From: an uncultured Acidobacteriota bacterium
GTDB taxonomy: Bacteria; Acidobacteriota; Terriglobia; Bryobacterales; Bryobacteraceae
Direction of reading: 5' to 3'
Length of the DNA stretch: 9,794 nt
Assembly: GCA_937952345.1 (NCBI GenBank)
Contig: CALFYN010000225.1
Span: 1-9,794 of the forward strand
Positions 7,359-9,794 of the stretch are shown here, piece after piece. The translations under genes were made by a program, and so were the position numbers. The notes below the pieces were generated by a model. It saw only the letters and a program-made list of their open reading frames with translations, did not search any database and had not been told where the DNA came from. Numbering within the stretch: the stretch's first letter is position 1; each line of letters starts with the position of its first letter.

Positions 7359-7780
7359 GCGGGAGACGGAAGATGACGACGATGCGGGCGGTGCGGGCAT
7401 TGCTGGCCGGGGTGGGGATAGCGCTTGTTGCCGCGCCCGCATCGGCCACCACGACCGACATCTACTACCACAACGACCTGGCGGGCACGCCGCTCGCGGC
7501 GACGGACGCGAACGGCAACCTCCTGTGGCGGCAGGGCTACAAGCCCTACGGGGAGCGGCTCGACCCGAAGGCGCCGGCGGAACAGCAGCCGTGGTTCACG
7601 GGCAAGGCGCACGTGGCGGCGGCGGGGCTTTCCTACTTTGGGGCGCGGTGGTACGACCCGCAGCTCGGGCGCTTCATGGGGGTCGATCCGAGGGGCTTCG
7701 ACGAGGCGAACGTCCACTCCTTCAACCGGTATGCCTACGCGAACAACAACCCTTACCGGTTCGTGGATCCGGATGGGCGG
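7278..7780 (+). repeat. 503-bp direct repeat, right copy (shell-gene tail plus RHS-core part of tip gene 2)
   Basis: Matches 5767-6269 with two mismatches in 503 positions. The left edge is abrupt: TGGCGCTTCA begins at 7278 after unrelated sequence. The right edge falls on the same codon boundary after DPDGR as in the left copy. Near-identity implies recent duplication or ongoing gene conversion. Confidence 0.97.
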
Positions 7781-8305
7781 GTGGCGGAGACGATCTTCGA
7801 TGTCATCAGCTTCGGCATCAGCGTCGAGATGTTCCGCAGGGAGCCGACCGTCGGGAACTTCCTCGGGGCGGCCCTTGACGGGCTGGCGGTTGCGGTGCCG
7901 TTCGTGCCAGGAGGGGTGGGTGCGATCCGCTCAGTAGCGAAGGGATCTGACGCCGTCGCCGAAGGTACCAAGGGAAGCGTTCAGGCGAACAAAGCAGCAG
8001 GAGAGGCCTTTGAGCGACAGGTGATGGAACGAGTCCGCGAAACTCAATCGGGAATCGTGCAACAGGTAACTGTCCGGACCGAAAGTGGAACAAAGACGAG
8101 GCTTGACTTGATAGGCCGAGATAGCGTCGGCAACATAGTCTGCACCGAATGCAAAGCGTCAGCGACTGCACCACTCACCAGAAATCAGTCGATCGCCTTT
8201 CCGGAAATTCAGAAATCAGGCGCAGTTGTGGTAGGAAAGGGCAAGCCCGGCTATCCAGGCGGGACTGAAATCCCTCCTGCTTCGGTGAACATCGTCAGGC
8301 CGTGA
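7373..8305 (+). CDS. Exported RHS-core tip protein with restriction-endonuclease-like (PD-(D/E)xK) toxin domain
   Basis: 310 aa from ATG 7373, which has the same ribosome binding site and 25-residue signal peptide as tip gene 1; residues 1-136 are identical in translation to that gene. After DPDGR (132-136) comes a hydrophobic pre-toxin segment (about 141-185, FDVISFGISVEMF...AVPFVPGG) of the kind often found before Rhs toxins, then a linker and a C-terminal domain of about 100 residues. The latter shows AGEAFERQV (209-217), RLDLIG (243-248), TECKAS (258-263) and NQSIAF (271-276). Asp245, Glu259 and Lys261 form a D-x(n)-ExK arrangement followed by a glutamine, typical of the restriction-endonuclease fold toxins of polymorphic systems. 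Nuclease activity is inferred from the motif. The DUF6572-like gene begins 10 bp after the stop and is the likely immunity partner. Confidence 0.85.
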   Translation: MTTMRAVRALLAGVGIALVAAPASATTTDIYYHNDLAGTPLAATDANGNLLWRQGYKPYGERLDPKAPAEQQPWFTGKAHVAAAGLSYFGARWYDPQLGRFMGVDPRGFDEANVHSFNRYAYANNNPYRFVDPDGRVAETIFDVISFGISVEMFRREPTVGNFLGAALDGLAVAVPFVPGGVGAIRSVAKGSDAVAEGTKGSVQANKAAGEAFERQVMERVRETQSGIVQQVTVRTESGTKTRLDLIGRDSVGNIVCTECKASATAPLTRNQSIAFPEIQKSGAVVVGKGKPGYPGGTEIPPASVNIVRP

Positions 8306-8315
8306 TGAGAGCGTC

Positions 8316-8645
8316 ATGACAGTAGAGCAAAGTGATGTAGTTGATTCAATTGGAGTAGACATCCAATCTGGAAGCGTCGTGTTGACAGTTTCCGACCACC
8401 TCGATTGGGGGCAGGACGAAGAAGGGCACCTGCGACTATTGCAGGACAAACTCAACACCTATCTGCGATTCGTAGAAAGCGGCGAGCTGCATCTCGCGTA
8501 CTCGGATGCCAAGGGAAGACCGGTACTCGTTGAGGTCGTGTTTAAGCATGCACCAAGTCACGCTGCACGTGAGTTTCTTTCACGGGCGAGAGCCGCGATG
8601 TCCAGTGCCGGCATGATGCTCACATTCACTGAAATGCACCTCTGA
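8316..8645 (+). CDS. DUF6572-like protein, putative immunity protein for tip toxin 2
   Basis: 109 aa, ATG 8316, ten bases after the toxin stop, with GAGAG about five bases upstream. The opening VEQSDVVDSIGVD, then VLTVSDHLDWG and LQDKLNTYLRFVESGEL, matches what I know of the DUF6572 family, small soluble proteins often found beside toxins. No signal peptide or membrane segment is visible, consistent with protection in the cytosol. The pairing with the restriction-like tip is inferred from spacing and order. The stop codon (8643-8645) overlaps the first two bases of an imported Ig-array fragment, so the gene end lies right at a rearrangement joint; the natural C-terminus could have been altered, although MMLTFTEMHL looks like a plausible native end. 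Confidence 0.78.
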   Translation: MTVEQSDVVDSIGVDIQSGSVVLTVSDHLDWGQDEEGHLRLLQDKLNTYLRFVESGELHLAYSDAKGRPVLVEVVFKHAPSHAAREFLSRARAAMSSAGMMLTFTEMHL

Positions 8646-8930
8646 ATTCAATCTGCCGTCGACAAGCGCGCCCGCATCGGCCGTGGTGAACAAGGCGGCC
8701 TCCAGCTCGTCGATCGTGACACGTGTGCAACGACGATTACGGGCACTGTTCCCAATCCGGCCTCGGTGGGCCAGGGGATGTCGGTGACGGTTTCCGTGGG
8801 CGCTCTGGCGCCTGGGTTCGGATCGCCTGGCGGGACGGTTACGGTGTCCGCGGCCGATGGACCGAGCTGCCAGGTGCTGCTGCCGACGACTTCATGCACG
8901 CTGGTGTTTCCCACACCGGGACCGAAGTCG
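8644..8930 (+). pseudogene. Scrambled fragment of the shell gene's Ig-like array
   Basis: Two pieces of the shell gene are joined here. Bases 8644-8721 match 4039-4116 (end of the first type A domain into the first type B domain; 2 mismatches in 78). Bases 8725-8930 match 4676-4881 (start of the second type B domain; about 6 mismatches in 206). Three extra bases lie at the joint. The pieces are in different frames, so the fragment cannot encode a continuous Ig domain. About 3% divergence, compared with 0.4% between the two tip cassettes, suggests an older event or a different donor copy. The right edge at 8930/8931 cuts into an AbrB/MazE-type gene on the other strand. Confidence 0.88.
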
Positions 8931-9031
8931 ACACGCATCTCGGCCGCTGCGACCAGCCCGACCTGGGCGAGAATGGGCTTGGGAATGATGACGCCTTGGG
9001 AATTGCCCAGGCGACGAATGGCGACCTTCAT
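8931..9031 (-). pseudogene. AbrB/MazE-type antitoxin, N-terminal half only (truncated by the Ig fragment)
   Basis: Minus-strand ATG at 9031-9029, preceded by GGAGAT four to ten bases upstream, opens MKVAIRRLGNSQGVIIPKP then ILAQVGLVAAAEMRV. This is the swapped-hairpin AbrB/MazE/SpoVT DNA-binding domain of type II antitoxins, in which the N-terminus binds operator DNA and the C-terminus binds the toxin. After residue 34 the homology stops exactly where the Ig fragment begins. The frame stays open to 8648 through antisense Ig sequence, so a 127-residue chimera could be made: a DNA-binding head with a meaningless tail. The toxin-binding tail and any toxin gene, expected further left on this strand, are missing. 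The DNA-binding half may still be functional, but I treat it as a broken gene. Confidence 0.75.
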
Positions 9032-9188
9032 GGGGATCTCCGCGCAAAGCCGGCAGCCTACGGCAAGGCCCCGGGGGCGTCACCACAATGTTATAACGGC
9101 GCGCGACGGGGGAAGTGCGGCGATGCTTGCGGCTGCTTCCGTTTGCGGGTAATGGGGCACCCATTCGACAGACTGTTTGAGGAAATCC
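9032..9188. promoter_or_regulatory. Divergent intergenic region between the MazE-like remnant and HigA
   Basis: About 157 bp separate two antitoxin-type genes that point away from each other. It contains GTTATAAC (9090-9097), a perfect 8-bp palindrome holding TATAAC on either strand, which could serve as a -10 box or operator half for either gene, but no clear -35 box is seen. A GC-rich CCCCGGGG lies at about 9070-9077. No HigB-like reading frame is present here. Confidence 0.3.
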
Positions 9189-9548
9189 ATGGACATCAAG
9201 CCGATCAATACGAAGAAGGACTACGAGGAAACGCTGAAGGTGATCGAACGCCTGATGGGCGCGAGCCGGGGCTCGCCCGATGGCGATCGGCTCGATGTTC
9301 TCGTCACCCTCGTCGAAGCCTATGAGGCGCGGAATTTCCCTCTGGATCTACCAGACCCGGTCGCGGCCATCAGGTACGTCATGGAGCAACGGGGGCTTTC
9401 CGTGAGAGACCTGGTCCCCTATATCGGCCAGACCAATCGCGTCTACGAGATTCTCAGCCACAAGCGGCCACTCACGATGGCGATGGCGTGGAAGCTGCAC
9501 CGGGGGCTTGGAATCCCTGCCGAGTCGCTCATTCGGCAGGCCGCGTAG
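9189..9548 (+). CDS. higA: HigA-type HTH antitoxin / transcriptional regulator without a visible toxin partner
   Basis: 119 aa from ATG 9189, chosen because GAGGA sits about six bases upstream and MDIKPINTKKDYEETLKVIE is the usual opening of HigA proteins of this branch (COG5499-like); ATG 9177 would add four residues without its own ribosome binding site. The N-terminal helical half (about 1-55) carries DRLDVLVTLVEAYEARNFP, and the C-terminal half (about 60-115) is an XRE-like helix-turn-helix: AIRYVMEQRGLSVRDL, then IGQTNRVYEILSHKRPLT. Such proteins neutralise the ribosome-dependent RNase HigB and repress their own operon. HigB is normally encoded just upstream and is absent here. It may be an orphan antitoxin, either retained as an anti-addiction gene or serving as a plain regulator. 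The gene appears intact. Confidence 0.85.
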   Translation: MDIKPINTKKDYEETLKVIERLMGASRGSPDGDRLDVLVTLVEAYEARNFPLDLPDPVAAIRYVMEQRGLSVRDLVPYIGQTNRVYEILSHKRPLTMAMAWKLHRGLGIPAESLIRQAA

Positions 9549-9555
9549 TTCGCAG

Positions 9556-9690
9556 TGGCATTGCAACGACTACGAGGACCACGATCCCGCGGTCGGCCGG
9601 TATCTTGAAGGCGATCCAATCGGGCTGAAGGGCGGGATCAAGTCCTCCAACTACGGCTACGCCTTGGCACCAAGCGGGGCCGCCGTATCC
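9556..9690 (+). pseudogene. Remnant of an Rhs core C-terminus
   Basis: In the frame beginning TGG 9556 the sequence reads WHCNDYEDHDPAVGRYLEGD then PIGLKGGIKSSNYGYALA. This matches the conserved NYFRDYDPxxGRYxxxDPIGLxGGxNxYxY end of many Rhs proteins. It has no upstream YD repeats and no start, and the frame then runs into the permease gene end, so it is a scrap. The wording differs from the RHS core of the two tip genes (DPQLGRFMGVDPRGFDEANV), so it comes from a different Rhs family. It marks the right end of the island. Confidence 0.7.
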
Positions 9691-9706
9691 ATCCCGCAGC
9701 CCGAGC

Positions 9707-9760
9707 TCAGCTCCCCCGCTTCGCGAGCCAGATCCCGGAGAGCACCACCGCGCCGCCCAC
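9707..9760 (-). repeat. Right copy of the 54-bp island-flanking direct repeat (true permease gene end)
   Basis: Matches 141-194 at 49 of 54 positions in the same orientation (offset 9566). This copy retains an intact reading frame (GGAVVLSGIWLAKRGS, stop), so it is the native one and the left copy is the duplicate or relic. Everything between the copies is Rhs-related or remnant sequence. Confidence 0.78.
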
Positions 9761-9794
9761 GAACTGCGCCGCGCCGATCGCCTCGCCGAAGAGC
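9707..9794 (-). CDS. EamA/DMT-family permease, last 28 residues (partial, enters from the right edge)
   Basis: The minus strand reads LFGEAIGAAQFVGGAVVLSG then IWLAKRGS and TGA (9709-9707). LFGExxxxxQxxGxxxVLxGxxLAxR is the characteristic last transmembrane helix region of EamA/drug-metabolite transporter family inner-membrane permeases, which export small metabolites or amino acids. Only the tail is visible, so substrate and integrity are unknown. The same strand carries fumC about 9.6 kb further along, beside a degraded copy of this tail. In the ancestral arrangement fumC probably lay immediately downstream. Confidence 0.75.
   Translation of the reverse strand, partial: LFGEAIGAAQFVGGAVVLSGIWLAKRGS

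Noticed and set aside
7142..7372. Upstream extension of the second tip gene to ATG 7142
   Set aside because: The extension runs through the spacer and out of frame through the shell tail; it would bury the signal peptide that begins at 7373 and is shared with tip gene 1.
8766..9152. Plus-strand open frame of 128 codons containing a type B Ig segment
   Set aside because: Only its first 55 or so codons are Ig-like; the rest is antisense of the MazE-like remnant and spacer, and no start signal exists.
1..9794. Transposase, integrase, tRNA, rRNA or CRISPR array
   Set aside because: Looked for on both strands; no transposase or integrase motifs, no regular short repeats with spacers, and no tRNA-like cloverleaf were found.

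Overview
The window is a GC-rich proteobacterial chromosome segment, probably beta- or gammaproteobacterial judging by protein style; I cannot place it more precisely. It carries an Rhs (YD-repeat) polymorphic-toxin island between two housekeeping genes that both read leftward: the start of fumC (class II fumarase) at the left edge and the end of an EamA/DMT-type permease gene at the right edge. A degenerate 54-bp copy of the permease gene's 3' end lies beside fumC, so the island (about 195-9706) is bracketed by copies of the same gene end. The ancestral order was most likely permease gene followed directly by fumC.

Layout, left to right: fumC start (minus); relic of the permease 3' end; a roughly 200-bp leader with an AT-rich patch; a very large exported YD-repeat shell protein (1815 aa from the preferred start) ending in four Ig-like domains and a six-motif FG-GAP propeller; a first tip gene (signal peptide, RHS-core end, GIY-YIG-like toxin) with a DUF5076-like gene as probable immunity; a second tip gene whose first 136 codons are almost identical to the first but whose toxin is different (restriction-endonuclease-like), with a DUF6572-like gene as probable immunity; then a remnant zone holding a scrambled fragment of the shell's Ig array, a beheaded AbrB/MazE-type antitoxin (minus), a HigA-like antitoxin without a visible HigB, and a scrap of another Rhs C-terminus.

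The most interesting feature is the split architecture. The shell stops being RHS-like at YLGGKRVATRK, and the sequence that normally follows in a one-piece Rhs protein (YYHNDLAGTPLAATD, then the DPDG cleavage-type motif) is found only in the two small downstream genes, each with its own ribosome binding site and signal peptide. The tips therefore look like self-contained, exported and swappable toxin cassettes beside a dedicated shell. A 503-bp block (5767-6269 and 7278-7780, 2 mismatches) ends exactly at the codon completing DPDGR, which marks where cassettes are exchanged. Assembly of shell and tip in trans, and the toxin and immunity roles, are inferences from family knowledge and gene order.
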